64,000 nt of DNA from Paraescarpia echinospica (taxonomy: Eukaryota; Annelida; Polychaeta; Sabellida; Siboglinidae): positions 32,735,852 to 32,799,851 of the forward strand of contig CM034541.1 of assembly GCA_020002185.1 (NCBI GenBank), in the 5' to 3' direction. Of the stretch, positions 63,961 through 64,000 are shown one piece after another. Under the pieces are notes generated by a model, which was not told the origin of the DNA, made no database searches, and was given only the letters and a program-made list of their open reading frames with translations. The translations under genes and the position numbers were made by a program. How positions within the stretch are numbered: position 1 is the first letter of the stretch; every line of letters starts with the position of its first letter.

Positions 63961-64000
63961 TTACATGATAGTTTGTATGTCGTGATGTCTTTCACCTTGC

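Overview
The window is eukaryotic, from an animal genome. It has spliced cellular exons (a NUP205-like nucleoporin and a secreted short-chain collagen C4-like gene), several non-LTR and Penelope-like retroelement fragments, and long minisatellites. The dominant content is decayed Maverick/Polinton (adintovirus-like) DNA, i.e. old endogenous virus-like elements. The mix fits a marine invertebrate (lophotrochozoan, amphioxus or hemichordate grade); I cannot fix the species from sequence alone.

Region 1, about 1.5-15.9 kb, is a nearly complete GC-rich Polinton (element 1). Plus-strand early genes come first: a short basic leader ORF, an RPA-like OB-fold/zinc-ribbon protein and four acceptor-preceded exons. 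The protein-primed DNA polymerase follows (5019-9132, two nonsense codons and one frameshift). Facing it on the minus strand, in transcription order, are the packaging ATPase, a small basic/hydrophobic protein, a conserved 'GSN' protein, a short membrane protein, a chromodomain integrase, a two-segment membrane protein, a penton-like minor capsid protein, a pVI/pX-like protein, the double-jelly-roll major capsid protein and an adenain-like protease. Almost every gene carries stops or frameshifts, so the element is a fossil.

Region 2, about 15.9-19.8 kb, is a second, divergent and less GC-rich Polinton (element 2) in the same orientation. It holds only protease, major capsid, pX-like, penton, membrane protein and the integrase 3' part, then stops abruptly. 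A Ty3/gypsy-like gag fragment and degenerate repeats follow.

Region 3, about 21.8-23.4 kb, is the early end of a third element (element 3): TATA box, a leader plus RPA-like reading frame, a zinc-finger segment, and a downstream exon encoding a NADAR (YbiA-like) domain. Elements 1 and 3 share a phase-0 splice donor at the same place, just before the RPA-like domain, and all candidate acceptors restart open frames in phase 0. This suggests an adenovirus-style early unit in which the retained intron encodes the RPA-like protein and splicing swaps in alternative C-termini. It is the most novel signal here.

Region 4, 23.5-32.2 kb, is satellite-rich: inverted minisatellite arms around a hairpin and a small ORF, a polypurine tract, and two long minisatellites. 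Region 5, 32.7-38.5 kb, has two NUP205-like exons, a duplicated transposase-like block and a His-Cys-box (His-Me finger) nuclease gene. Region 6, 38.6-64 kb, is a mosaic of nested retroelements, a candidate MITE, a minus-strand gene of unknown function (47.4-48.9 kb) and the collagen C4-like gene, whose three exons span 58,986 down to 44,532.
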